A stretch of DNA of 64,000 nt, from positions 2,631,501-2,695,500 of the forward strand of contig NZ_CP106759.1 of NCBI RefSeq assembly GCF_025642255.1, in the 5' to 3' direction. The DNA comes from Stenotrophomonas maltophilia (GTDB lineage: Bacteria > Pseudomonadota > Gammaproteobacteria > Xanthomonadales > Xanthomonadaceae). The notes beneath the pieces were generated by a model. It worked only from the letters and a program-made list of their open reading frames with translations, was not told where the DNA came from and did no database searches. Each line of letters starts with the position of its first letter. Positions within the stretch are counted from its first letter, which is position 1. The position numbers and the translations under genes were made by a program. Positions 11,842-21,901 of the stretch are shown here, one piece after another.

Positions 11842-12429
11842 TCAACGCGTGGCGGCGGGCGCGGCCAGTGCCTTGTCGATGGCCGCGATCAGCTGCGGAT
11901 CATCCGGCGTGACCTTGCTGGCGAACTGGGCGATGACCCTGCCGTCGCGGCCGACCAGGTATTTGTGGAAGTTCCAGCCCGGCGCCACGCCGGTTGCCGC
12001 GGTCAGGCGCTGGTACAGCGGGGTGGCCTGCGCGCCGACCACGTGGACCTTCTCGAACATCGGGAACTTCACGCCATAGGTCAGCGTGCAGAATTCCTGG
12101 ATCTGCGCTTCGTCACCGGGTTCCTGGCCCTTGAAATCGTTGGACGGGAAGCCGAGGACCGCGAACCCGCGGCGTGCATAGCGCTGCTGCAGCGCTTCCA
12201 GGCCTTCGTACTGCGGCGTGTACCCGCACTTGCTGGCGGTATTGACCACCAGCAGCACCTGGCCGTGATAGCGCTGCTGCAGGTTGACCTGCTGCTTGCC
12301 GGCCAGGGGCCGGTAGTCCACATCCAGCAGATCGGCGGCCAGGGTGAGGCCGGGAAGGGCCAGCCCGGCCAGCAGGGTCAGCAGGGAAAGACCGCGCAGG
12401 CGGCGCGGGAAGACGGTCGGCAGGGGCAT
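11842..12429 (-). CDS. Exported glutathione-peroxidase-family protein
   Basis: 195 residues from the ATG at 12429. An N-terminal signal peptide (RRLRGLSLLTLLAGLALPGLTLAA) directs it to the periplasm. The thioredoxin-like fold has the peroxidatic Cys68 in NTASKCGYTPQYEGL, the resolving-type Cys114 in QEFCTLTYG, and WNFHKYLVGRDG. It is a Cys- not Sec-enzyme and may use thioredoxin-like donors rather than glutathione. A second, cytosolic paralogue lies at 56622-57113. The upstream ribosome site is weak, so the exact start could be slightly different. Confidence 0.88.
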   Translation of the reverse strand: MPLPTVFPRRLRGLSLLTLLAGLALPGLTLAADLLDVDYRPLAGKQQVNLQQRYHGQVLLVVNTASKCGYTPQYEGLEALQQRYARRGFAVLGFPSNDFKGQEPGDEAQIQEFCTLTYGVKFPMFEKVHVVGAQATPLYQRLTAATGVAPGWNFHKYLVGRDGRVIAQFASKVTPDDPQLIAAIDKALAAPAATR

Positions 12430-12728
12430 CGGAGCGGTCCGCGGTGGCCATTCACAGGGCCCGGCCGGGAGCGGCCGGGAATCGGCCGAACTATAGCACC
12501 GGCCCCGGGGGCACCCCGCCGCGCGACCGCCCCGGCGCTTTGCGCGGATTGGCGGCAACGCAGCCGGAGCCAGAAGCTGGCCGGTGCTTGACATAGCATG
12601 GACGCAGCCGAATGGAAACGACGCGACGGCCCGCACCCACCGAGCATCATTCCGCATTCAAATCAATGGCTTGCAGAATTGCGTCTATGCCATGACACCC
12701 CCTGCCATCAGTTGGGTCATGTCGGGGG
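12430..12728. other. Intergenic region between the glutathione peroxidase and YtrA-type operon
   Basis: About 300 bp between divergent genes. It must hold the promoter of the minus-strand run. A TTGACA at 12588 on the plus strand lacks a matching -10. I see no small gene with a ribosome site here. Confidence 0.4.
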
Positions 12729-12769
12729 TTGCACGTCGGCGTGCCGGTGTTATAGTTGCATACAACACC
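12729..12769 (+). promoter_or_regulatory. Promoter with overlapping YtrA-type operator GGTG-N16-CACC
   Basis: TTGCAC (12729-12734), 16 bp, then TATAGT (12751-12756) form a good sigma-70 promoter. A 24-bp palindrome with arms GGTGTT (12746) and AACACC (12764) covers the -10 element. Its GGTG-N16-CACC form is what I recall being reported for the YtrA regulator of Xanthomonas citri. Binding here would block the promoter, so self-repression by the GntR protein at 13043 is likely. Confidence 0.75.
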
Positions 12770-12794
12770 AGTCACCTGAGACAGGGGGTATGCC

Positions 12795-13040
12795 ATGAAC
12801 ACCCGGATGCATCGCAACGTCACCGCTCCCGCGATCACCGCCGTTTCGACCCTGCTGGTGATGGCGTGGCTGGCCTCGCCACGCGCGCCCGCCGCCCCCT
12901 CTCTGTCCGATACCCCGCAGGACGCGCCCACTCCCACGGCCGGGACGCCGGAAGCTTCACCCTCCCCCCCGCGTCGGCTGCACAGCTCCCTGTCCATGCC
13001 GTATTTCTCGTTCGCACAGCCGCTGACCCCACGGAGCTGA
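12795..13040 (+). CDS. Small protein heading the YtrA-type operon, unknown function
   Basis: 81 residues. A hydrophobic segment near residues 11-26 (ITAVSTLLVMAWLA) looks like a signal anchor, followed by a Pro/Ser/Thr-rich, probably disordered tail. A GGGGG ribosome site lies 6 nt before the ATG, and the stop codon is 2 bp from the GntR start. I recognise no family. It is the first gene after the operator-promoter, so it is co-expressed with the ABC transporter and may be a membrane accessory to it (inference). Confidence 0.65.
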   Translation: MNTRMHRNVTAPAITAVSTLLVMAWLASPRAPAAPSLSDTPQDAPTPTAGTPEASPSPPRRLHSSLSMPYFSFAQPLTPRS

Positions 13041-13042
13041 CC

Positions 13043-13402
13043 ATGAGCGACATCCAGTGGAGCGACGGCGCTCCCATCTACCGCCAGCTGAAGGAGCGCG
13101 TGATCGCCATGATGCTCGACGGAATCCTCAAGCCGGGCGATGCCCTGCCTTCGGTGCGCCAGGTGGCCGCCGACTACCAGCTCAACCCCATCACCGTTTC
13201 GCGCGCCTACCAGGAACTGGCTGACGAAGGCCTGGTCGAGAAGCGCCGGGGCCTGGGCATGTTCATGACCGAGCAGGCGGCCACGCAGCTGCGCAGCAGC
13301 GAGCGCGAGCGCTTCCTCAATGAAGAATGGCCGGCCGTCCTGGAGCGCATCCAGCGCCTGGGGCTGAGCCTCGACGAATTGCTGACCCAGGGGAAAGTCT
13401 GA
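13043..13402 (+). CDS. GntR-family transcriptional regulator, YtrA subfamily
   Basis: 119 residues: a GntR winged helix (PIYRQLKERVIAMMLDGILKPGDALPSVRQVAADYQ, then NPITVSRAYQELADEGLVEKRRGLGMF) and only a short C-terminal dimerisation helix. That small effector region defines the YtrA subfamily, whose members usually repress the adjacent ABC operon. ACGGAG precedes the start at 13043. The stop codon overlaps the ATG of the ATPase gene (TGATG). The palindrome at 12746-12769 is its probable operator. Confidence 0.93.
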   Translation: MSDIQWSDGAPIYRQLKERVIAMMLDGILKPGDALPSVRQVAADYQLNPITVSRAYQELADEGLVEKRRGLGMFMTEQAATQLRSSERERFLNEEWPAVLERIQRLGLSLDELLTQGKV

Positions 13403-14292
13403 TGAATGCCAGCCTCACCAGTACCGCTGCAAGCGACGCGGTCATCACCGCCCGCGGCCTGCGCAAGGCCTACAAGAGCACGGTCGCGCTCGACAATGCC
13501 AGCTTCACCATTCCGGCGGGCCGGATCATCGGCCTGATCGGACCCAACGGTGCCGGCAAGACCACCGCGTTGAAGGCCATCCTCGGCCTGACCACGGTGG
13601 AAGGCGACCTCAGCGTGCTCGGCCGCGACCCGCGCCTGCATCGGGATGAGCTGATGAAGGACATCTGCTTCATCGCCGACGTCGCGGTGCTGCCCCGCTG
13701 GCTGAAGGTGCGCGAGGCCATCGACTTCGTCGCCGGCGTGCATCCACGCTTCGATCGCGCCCGCTGCGAGCGCTTCCTGGCCAACACCAAGCTGCAGCCG
13801 AAGCAGCGCGTGCGCGAACTGTCCAAAGGCATGATCGTGCAGCTGCACCTGGCCCTGGTGATGGCCATCGACGCCCGCGTGCTGGTGCTCGACGAGCCGA
13901 CCCTGGGCCTGGACATCCTGTACCGCAAGGAGTTCTACCAGCGCCTGCTGGAGGACTACTTCGACGAGCAGAAGACGATCATCGTCACCACCCACCAGGT
14001 CGAAGAGATCGAGCACATCCTCAGCGACGTCATGTTCATCCGCGACGGCCGCATCGTGCTCGACGCAGAGATGGACGATGTCGGCCAACGCTACACCGAG
14101 CTGCTGGTCAACGCCGAGCAGCTCGATACCGCGCGTGCGCTCAAGCCGATCGACGAGCGCGCCCTGGCCTTCGGCAAGACCGTGCTGCTGTATGACGGCG
14201 TGCCGCGTGACCAGCTCACCTCCCTCGGCGAGACCCGCAGCCCGGGCCTGGCTGATCTGTTCGTCGCTGTCATGAAGGGGACCTACGCATGA
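13402..14292 (+). CDS. ABC transporter ATP-binding protein (YtrB-like)
   Basis: 296 residues. Walker A is GPNGAGKTT, Walker B is VLVLDEPTLGLD, and the switch His is in TTHQVEEIEH. The signature loop is degenerate, LSKGM instead of LSGGQ, as is common in YtrB-type ATPases. A C-terminal extension of about 70 residues follows the nucleotide-binding domain. The start is fixed by GGGGAAAG upstream and the TGATG overlap with the regulator gene; the stop overlaps the permease start (ATGA). The substrate is unknown; related systems respond to envelope stress or cell-wall antibiotics. Confidence 0.92.
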   Translation: MNASLTSTAASDAVITARGLRKAYKSTVALDNASFTIPAGRIIGLIGPNGAGKTTALKAILGLTTVEGDLSVLGRDPRLHRDELMKDICFIADVAVLPRWLKVREAIDFVAGVHPRFDRARCERFLANTKLQPKQRVRELSKGMIVQLHLALVMAIDARVLVLDEPTLGLDILYRKEFYQRLLEDYFDEQKTIIVTTHQVEEIEHILSDVMFIRDGRIVLDAEMDDVGQRYTELLVNAEQLDTARALKPIDERALAFGKTVLLYDGVPRDQLTSLGETRSPGLADLFVAVMKGTYA

Positions 14293-15314
14293 ACGCCGTC
14301 AATCATCCCGTCGGCCCCGCCGGCACGCTGCGCTGGCTGCTCAAGCGTGAATACTGGGAGAACCGTGGCGGGTTCCTCTATGCGCCGCTGATTGCCGGCG
14401 TGGTGTCGCTGCTGATGAGCGGTGTGGGCATCGCCTTCGGCCTGTTCGCCCTGCATCGGGCTGCGCGCGACGGCAATCTGCACATCGATGGCGAGGACGT
14501 GAACATCAACGGACTGGATCTGGCGCTGCTGACCCGCAACATCAGTGCCAAGGACATGGCCGACCTGGGCAACGGCCTCGACCTGACCCTGGTGCTCAGT
14601 TCGGCCTGGCCATTCCTGGTGCTGGCGTTCGTGATGTTCTTCTACTGCCTTGGCGCGCTGTATGACGACCGCCGCGACCGCAGCATCCTGTTCTGGAAAT
14701 CGCTGCCACTGTCCGATACCCAGACCGTGCTTTCCAAGGTGATCAGCGCGCTGGTGATCGCCCCGCTGATCGCAGTGGTCGCCGGCATCCTGACCATGTT
14801 CGGCTTCCTCGCCATCATCAGCCTGGTGGCCGCGCTGCACGGTGGCAGCCCGATGAACCTGATCTGGGGACCGGCCAGCCCGCTGACCCTGGCCGCCGGC
14901 CACCTGTCCTGGATTCCGGTCTACGTCCTGTGGGCGCTGCCGACCGCCGGCTGGCTGCTGCTGTGCTCGGCCTGGGCCAAGTCCAAGCCGTTCCTGTGGG
15001 CGGTGATGCTGCCGCTGTTCGCCGGGATCATCGTCTCCACCACCAAGGTCATGACCCTGTTCGGGCTCACCAGCGGCTGGTTCTGGCAGAACGTCGTCGG
15101 TCGCCTGCTGCTCAGTGGCGTGCCCGGCATGGACCTGATCTACCGCACCGGCCTGCAGGACTCGCGTGCGGACCTGGAATCGGTCACCGCGCTGATGGGC
15201 CCGGTCGCGCAGCTGAAGTCGCTGGCGATGCCGGGACTGTGGATCGGCGCTGCGTTCGGCGCGCTTTTCATCTTCCTTGCCATCCGCCTGCGCCGCCGCG
15301 CCGGCGAAATCTGA
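14289..15314 (+). CDS. ABC transporter permease (YtrA-type operon)
   Basis: 341 residues with about six or seven predicted membrane segments. The first cytoplasmic part, LLKREYWENRGGFLYAPL, is typical of ABC-2 permeases. A helix then spans about residues 33-55. A periplasmic loop containing the NINGLDLALL stretch follows, with more helices near 105-125, 150-185, 210-235, 240-260 and 310-330, ending in a basic RLRRRAGEI tail. It pairs with the ATPase, whose stop codon its ATG overlaps. The whole set is under the GGTG-N16-CACC operator. Confidence 0.9.
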   Translation: MNAVNHPVGPAGTLRWLLKREYWENRGGFLYAPLIAGVVSLLMSGVGIAFGLFALHRAARDGNLHIDGEDVNINGLDLALLTRNISAKDMADLGNGLDLTLVLSSAWPFLVLAFVMFFYCLGALYDDRRDRSILFWKSLPLSDTQTVLSKVISALVIAPLIAVVAGILTMFGFLAIISLVAALHGGSPMNLIWGPASPLTLAAGHLSWIPVYVLWALPTAGWLLLCSAWAKSKPFLWAVMLPLFAGIIVSTTKVMTLFGLTSGWFWQNVVGRLLLSGVPGMDLIYRTGLQDSRADLESVTALMGPVAQLKSLAMPGLWIGAAFGALFIFLAIRLRRRAGEI

Positions 15315-15336
15315 CCCCTTACCGGAGCCACCACCC

Positions 15337-16221
15337 ATGCGTTCCCTGCTCGCCTGTACCGCGTTGTTGCTGATGCCGCTGTCGGCCCTGGCCGCCGATG
15401 CACCGAACTGCAAGTTCACCGCTGCGCGCACGTTGAAGCTGGACGTGGCCGGTGCCAAGGCGGTGGTGTTCGAGGTGAACCAGTTCGATCTGAAGGTGAC
15501 CGCCCGCAGTGGAGGCGGTCAGCTCGACGGCCGTGCCTGCGCGTCCAGCCAGGATCTGCTGGACCAGCTGGTGCTGGACCAGCGCCGGGAAGGCGACAAG
15601 CTGGTGGTCAGCCTGCGCCGCGCAAGCCGTGCCGGCCTGAACCTGGGCAACTTCTACGCCTGGCTGGACATCCGCGGCAGCGTGCCGGACAACCTGCCGC
15701 TGCAGTTCAAGGTCGGCTCTGGCGATGCCAGCATCGACAACGCGCAGTCACTGAGCGTGGATGTCGGCTCCGGCGACGCCGTTGCGCGCGGCACCCGCGG
15801 CACCATCCATGCCTCCGTCGGCTCCGGCGACCTGGAGATCGACGGTGGCAGCGCACTGAACCTGCTGTCGCTCGGCTCGGGTGACGTCAAGGCGCGCAAC
15901 ATCGGGGGCGACGCGATCGTCGGCACGGTCGGCTCCGGCGACCTCACGATCAGCGACGTGCGTGGCAACGCACGCCTGGACACGGTCGGATCGGGCGACG
16001 TCGACTTCAAGCGCGTGCAGGGCAGCGTCCAGATCGGCGTGGTGGGCTCGGGGGGCATCGACCTGGGTGACATCGGCGGCGATGTGCACGTGCGCAGCCA
16101 TGGCTCCGGCGACATCGACGTCGATGGCGTGCGCGGCAACCTGACCGTCGATCACAGCGGCAGCGGCGACGTCGTGCACCGCAACGTCAGCGGCAGGGTC
16201 ACCCTGCCCCGCAACAAGTAA
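15337..16221 (+). CDS. Secreted GSGD-repeat protein (DUF2807/DUF4097-like adhesin-head fold)
   Basis: 294 residues starting with a signal peptide (MRSLLACTALLLMPLSALAA). From about residue 125 to the end it contains nine G-S-G-(D/G) repeats spaced about 17-19 residues apart (VGSGDASI, VGSGDAVA, VGSGDLEI, LGSGDVKA and so on). Each marks one turn of a predicted right-handed beta-helix. Members of this family are envelope proteins often co-encoded with ABC or sigma/anti-sigma systems; their ligand is unknown. It lies 22 bp after the permease, so it probably belongs to the operon. ATG at 15337 with CCGGAG upstream. Confidence 0.85.
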   Translation: MRSLLACTALLLMPLSALAADAPNCKFTAARTLKLDVAGAKAVVFEVNQFDLKVTARSGGGQLDGRACASSQDLLDQLVLDQRREGDKLVVSLRRASRAGLNLGNFYAWLDIRGSVPDNLPLQFKVGSGDASIDNAQSLSVDVGSGDAVARGTRGTIHASVGSGDLEIDGGSALNLLSLGSGDVKARNIGGDAIVGTVGSGDLTISDVRGNARLDTVGSGDVDFKRVQGSVQIGVVGSGGIDLGDIGGDVHVRSHGSGDIDVDGVRGNLTVDHSGSGDVVHRNVSGRVTLPRNK

Positions 16222-16251
16222 ATCCCAACCCACCGATTCGAGGGGAATGCC

Positions 16252-16863
16252 ATGAACCTGATGCGCCTGCTGCCTGCCACCCTGCTGTGCCTGCCGCTGA
16301 TCGCCTGCGGTGGCACGTCTTCCGCGCCCGACACCAGTGTCGGCAAGAGCGTCGCCGAAACCTCCAGCGGCGTTGGCAGAAAAGTCCAGGAAGCCATGGA
16401 TGAGGCCCGCAGGGAGATCACTGAGGGCAACATCAAGATCTCCGCCGACAATCAGCCGCGCGCGGAGATCACGCCGGATGGACATCTGCTGATCGGCGGC
16501 AAGGATGTGCCGACCAACGACGCGCAGCGCCGCCAGCTGCTGGAGTACCGCGGTCACGTGGTCGCCATCGCGACGGACGGGATGAATGTCGGCCTGGCCG
16601 GTGCCAAGCTCGGTGCCAGCGCTGCCGGTGAAGCGCTCAAGGGTATCTTCAGCGGTGACAGCGAAGGCGTGGAGAAGCGGATCAACGCCGAGGCCGCCAA
16701 GATCGAAGCGCAGGCCAAGCGCATCTGCGACCGCCTGCCGGCGATGCTGGCCAGCCAGCAGGCGCTTGCCCGCGAACTGCCGGCCTTCAAGCCCTACGCC
16801 AGCATGGACCAGAGCGACGTCGACGACTGCGGGAAGGACAGCTCGGTCACCTTCTCCAACTAA
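16252..16863 (+). CDS. DUF2884 (YggN-like) lipoprotein, first of three tandem relatives
   Basis: 203 residues with a type II signal peptide and lipobox LIAC (lipidated Cys19). A small Ser/Thr-rich linker is followed by a helical segment (VGRKVQEAMDEARREI) and the core DG-x-L-x-x-G-x-x-VP-x-x-DAQRRQLLEYR. A final region contains a possible disulfide pair (RICDRLP and DDCGKD). The next two genes share this core, so the three look like tandem duplicates. It is 30 bp after the GSGD protein and could be the last gene of that operon. Role unknown. Confidence 0.82.
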   Translation: MNLMRLLPATLLCLPLIACGGTSSAPDTSVGKSVAETSSGVGRKVQEAMDEARREITEGNIKISADNQPRAEITPDGHLLIGGKDVPTNDAQRRQLLEYRGHVVAIATDGMNVGLAGAKLGASAAGEALKGIFSGDSEGVEKRINAEAAKIEAQAKRICDRLPAMLASQQALARELPAFKPYASMDQSDVDDCGKDSSVTFSN

Positions 16864-16870
16864 GACACTT

Positions 16871-16955
16871 CAGCGCAGCCGGCCGGCAGCGGGTCCCCGC
16901 TGCCGCCACCGGGCTTACAATGGGCACCCCGGATGCCCCCGATCGAATCGTCATG
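16871..16955 (+). repeat. Copy 1 of the 85-bp duplicated leader with promoter element
   Basis: Nearly identical to 17563-17646: two substitutions and one 1-bp indel across about 85 bp. It contains a GC-rich inverted repeat (CGGCAGCGGG / CCCCGCTGCCG), a TACAAT -10-like box (16916-16921), the leader and the ATG of the following lipoprotein gene. Confidence 0.85.
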
Positions 16956-17555
16956 ATCAAGCCGTTGCTACTTGCCGCCCTGCTGTGCCTGCCCTTGCTG
17001 GCCTGCGACGGCAACGCCGATGGTGTAGGCAAGGCCATCGGCACGCGCGCGGCCGAGATCTCCGGCGGCCTCGGCCAGAAGGCACGGGACGCCACGGATG
17101 AGGCCCGCAGGGAGCTCCTCCGGAACAACACCGCGCTCCACGCCAAGGGGCAGCCGCGCGCGGAGATCACCCCTGACGGTCAGCTGTTGGTCGACGGCAA
17201 GCAGATCCCTACCGATGCGGCACAGCGCCGCCAGCTGCTGGATCATCGCGCCCTGCTGATCTCCAATTCAACCGACCGTCTGAATGCCGATCAATCGTAC
17301 GCCGACGCCGCCGACGCGACGTTGAAGGGCATCTTCGGCGGCGGTGGCGACGTCAGGAAGCAGGTCGGCAATGAGTATGATCGCCTCAAAGACGAGCTCA
17401 AGCGCATCTGTAGCCGCATGCCGGCGCTGCTTGCCAGTCAGCAGACACTGGCGCGCGACATCCCGGCCTTCAAGGCCTACGCGACGATGACGCAGAATGA
17501 CGTTGACCGCTGCGGCAAGGGCGACGGCTCGTTCTCGATTCCATTCGACGACTGA
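16953..17555 (+). CDS. DUF2884 (YggN-like) lipoprotein, second relative
   Basis: 200 residues from the ATG at 16953: MIKPLLLAALLCLPLLAC is a type II signal peptide with lipobox LLAC (Cys18). The mature part parallels the upstream protein throughout: GLGQKARDATDEARREL, then RAEITPDGQLLVDGKQIPTDAAQRRQLLDHR, then KRICSRMPALLASQQTLARDIPAFKAYATMTQNDVDRCGKGDGS. Residue-level similarity to the 16252 gene is high, so this is a clear tandem paralogue. Its leader and start codon are copied almost exactly in front of the next gene. A frame extension upstream (from 16920) lies within the leader and is not likely to be translated. Confidence 0.85.
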   Translation: MIKPLLLAALLCLPLLACDGNADGVGKAIGTRAAEISGGLGQKARDATDEARRELLRNNTALHAKGQPRAEITPDGQLLVDGKQIPTDAAQRRQLLDHRALLISNSTDRLNADQSYADAADATLKGIFGGGGDVRKQVGNEYDRLKDELKRICSRMPALLASQQTLARDIPAFKAYATMTQNDVDRCGKGDGSFSIPFDD

Positions 17556-17562
17556 GACAAAT

Positions 17563-17646
17563 CAGCGCACCCGGCCGGCAGCGGGCCCCGCTGCCGGCAC
17601 CGGGCTTACAATGGGCACCCCGGATGCCCCCGATCGAATCGTCATG
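17563..17646 (+). repeat. Copy 2 of the duplicated leader
   Basis: The partner of 16871-16955. It holds the same inverted repeat, TACAAT at 17607-17612, the same leader sequence and the ATG at 17644. The identity stops at the start codon: the coding sequences behind the two copies diverge at once. Confidence 0.85.
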
Positions 17647-18069
17647 AAGAAGCTGTTTCTGCTGCTGGCTGCCCTGTTCTGCCTGGGCCTGGCCGGCTGC
17701 GACCAGGATTACCGCAACCACCGCGCAGAGCGTGGCAAGCCCAAGATCTCCGTCAGCGAAGGCATGGTGACCGTGCGCCGTCCACCGGCACCGAACATCA
17801 TCATCCTGGCCGACGGCACGATGAAGATGGACGAGATCCAGATTCCGCTGGACGATGCGCAGAAACAGATGCTGCAGACGATGTTCGGCAAGCTGCAGGT
17901 ACTGCGCCAGAACACGCTGGTGGCCGCCCCGGCCGATCCGAACATGCAGCCGGTGAAGATCCAGCCGCCGGAGGGCATGGACGTCATTCCAGGCGACCTG
18001 ATCCAGCGCATCCCCGAGTTCAAGGACTACACCGAGACCTTCGGCAACATCGTCGCCGACCGTCGCTGA
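17644..18069 (+). CDS. Small lipoprotein, third and divergent relative
   Basis: 141 residues with a type II signal peptide and lipobox LAGC (Cys19). A short core (ILADGTMKMDEIQIPLDDAQKQMLQ) aligns with the DG...VP..DAQ core of the two preceding lipoproteins. The N-terminal helix and C-terminal Cys region are lost or replaced, giving a shorter protein ending FKDYTETFGNIVADRR. The upstream leader is a copy of the one before the 16953 gene, so the two are probably expressed alike. A terminator follows directly. Function unknown. Confidence 0.78.
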   Translation: MKKLFLLLAALFCLGLAGCDQDYRNHRAERGKPKISVSEGMVTVRRPPAPNIIILADGTMKMDEIQIPLDDAQKQMLQTMFGKLQVLRQNTLVAAPADPNMQPVKIQPPEGMDVIPGDLIQRIPEFKDYTETFGNIVADRR

Positions 18070-18073
18070 ACGC

Positions 18074-18100
18074 AAACGCCGCCCGAGGGCGGCGTTTCTC
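18074..18100. terminator. Bidirectional terminator between the lipoprotein genes and fumC
   Basis: AAACGCCGCCC and its exact complement with a minimal loop, ending in TTT on the plus strand and, read backward, in T on the minus strand. It separates convergent genes. Confidence 0.85.
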
Positions 18101-18127
18101 ATTGGCCCGGCAAGCCTGCTCGGCAGA

Positions 18128-21222
<3,095 letters not shown>

Positions 21223-21332
21223 GGGGTTTCCTTTGCGGCGGCGGCCGCGGGCGCTGCCTGCGGCAGGCGTGTACTGCCAAGGCAACAGCAACAGCAACAG
21301 CGGTCCAGGCTCTGGATTGCTGGGAGTTGGGC

Positions 21333-21430
21333 GGGGCGGGTTGGGTTCGCGGGGGACGCCGTGAACCCGTCCCTGGGGGCTTGGCCGCGGCATCCATGCC
21401 GCGGACACCCCCGCGAACCCAACCCGCCCC
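21333..21430 (+). repeat. Structured repeat unit 1
   Basis: Two perfect 23-nt inverted arms (21333-21355 and 21408-21430) enclose exactly 52 nt, which contain an inner palindrome at 21385-21404 (CCGCGGCAT-CC-ATGCCGCGG). The unit is followed by CTGACAGCTTCC. Confidence 0.85.
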
Positions 21431-21491
21431 ACCTCTGACAGCTTCCCGGTGACGGATCGAAGCACATTTGTTGTCGGGACGGAATGTGAAG

Positions 21492-21525
21492 GAGGGACGC
21501 GGCTTCGCCGCGTCCCTCTTTGTTT
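21492..21525 (+). terminator. Strong hairpin with T-run between the two structured repeats
   Basis: GAGGGACGCGGC and its perfect complement around TTC, followed by TTTGTTTTT: an intrinsic-terminator shape reading rightward. It is 270 bp past purB, so it could be the terminator of purB or of a transcript that starts in the repeat region. Confidence 0.75.
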
Positions 21526-21624
21526 TTGGGATTCTGCAGAGCCGAGCAAGCGCAGCGCGCGAGCCGCTGTTGCCTTTGATTTTCTTCTTCCATTCCGTGG
21601 CGGACCCCGCAGGAAACTGTCAGG

Positions 21625-21728
21625 GGCCGGGCGGGTGGGCTGCGCGGGGGTGTCCGCCGCATGGATGCGGCGGCCAAGCTTACAGGGACGTACTTGCAGC
21701 GTCCCCCGCGCAGCCCACCCGCCCGGCC
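21625..21728 (-). repeat. Structured repeat unit 2, inverted relative to unit 1
   Basis: Perfect 26-nt arms (21625-21650 and 21703-21728) enclose exactly 52 nt. That 52-nt segment is the reverse complement of unit 1's, with changes concentrated in two short patches. The inner stem keeps pairing through a compensatory swap (CCGCCGCAT / ATGCGGCGG). The arms differ from unit 1 but stay perfectly complementary to each other. Confidence 0.85.
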
Positions 21729-21901
21729 AGGCACGGCTTTTTGCCTTCACGCGACCAAGCACCCGCCACGAGGGGCTCCGCCGTTGGCCGGACACCCCGC
21801 GACAAACCACCGCACGTGCGCAATCCCGACGAACGTCGGACAATGGACGCCTTGGCGGCACGCCGCGCCGCCCTCCCGCTTTCCGCTGCAAGGATTCCCC
21901 C

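Larger units (their letters stand above)
21223..21901. other. 680-bp gene-free region holding two large structured repeats
   Basis: No reading frame here has a ribosome site and family character. The region is dominated by a pair of long stem-loop repeats in opposite orientation (21333-21430 and 21625-21728) around a terminator-like hairpin at 21492-21525. Three AACAGC-type units occur near 21284-21301. The last 170 bp before 21902 must hold the promoter of the RoxA-like gene. Confidence 0.7.

Noticed and set aside
12588-12593. TTGACA on the plus strand
   Set aside because: No -10 hexamer at a fitting distance and no gene start downstream; the TTGCAC/TATAGT pair fits the operon better.
13831-13845. 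Degenerate ABC signature (LSKGM) as evidence of a broken ATPase
   Set aside because: YtrB-type ATPases often have altered signatures; Walker motifs and the His switch are intact.
21284-21301. AACAGC triplet-type repeat as a phase-variation tract
   Set aside because: Only three units, outside any coding frame and not next to a promoter element.
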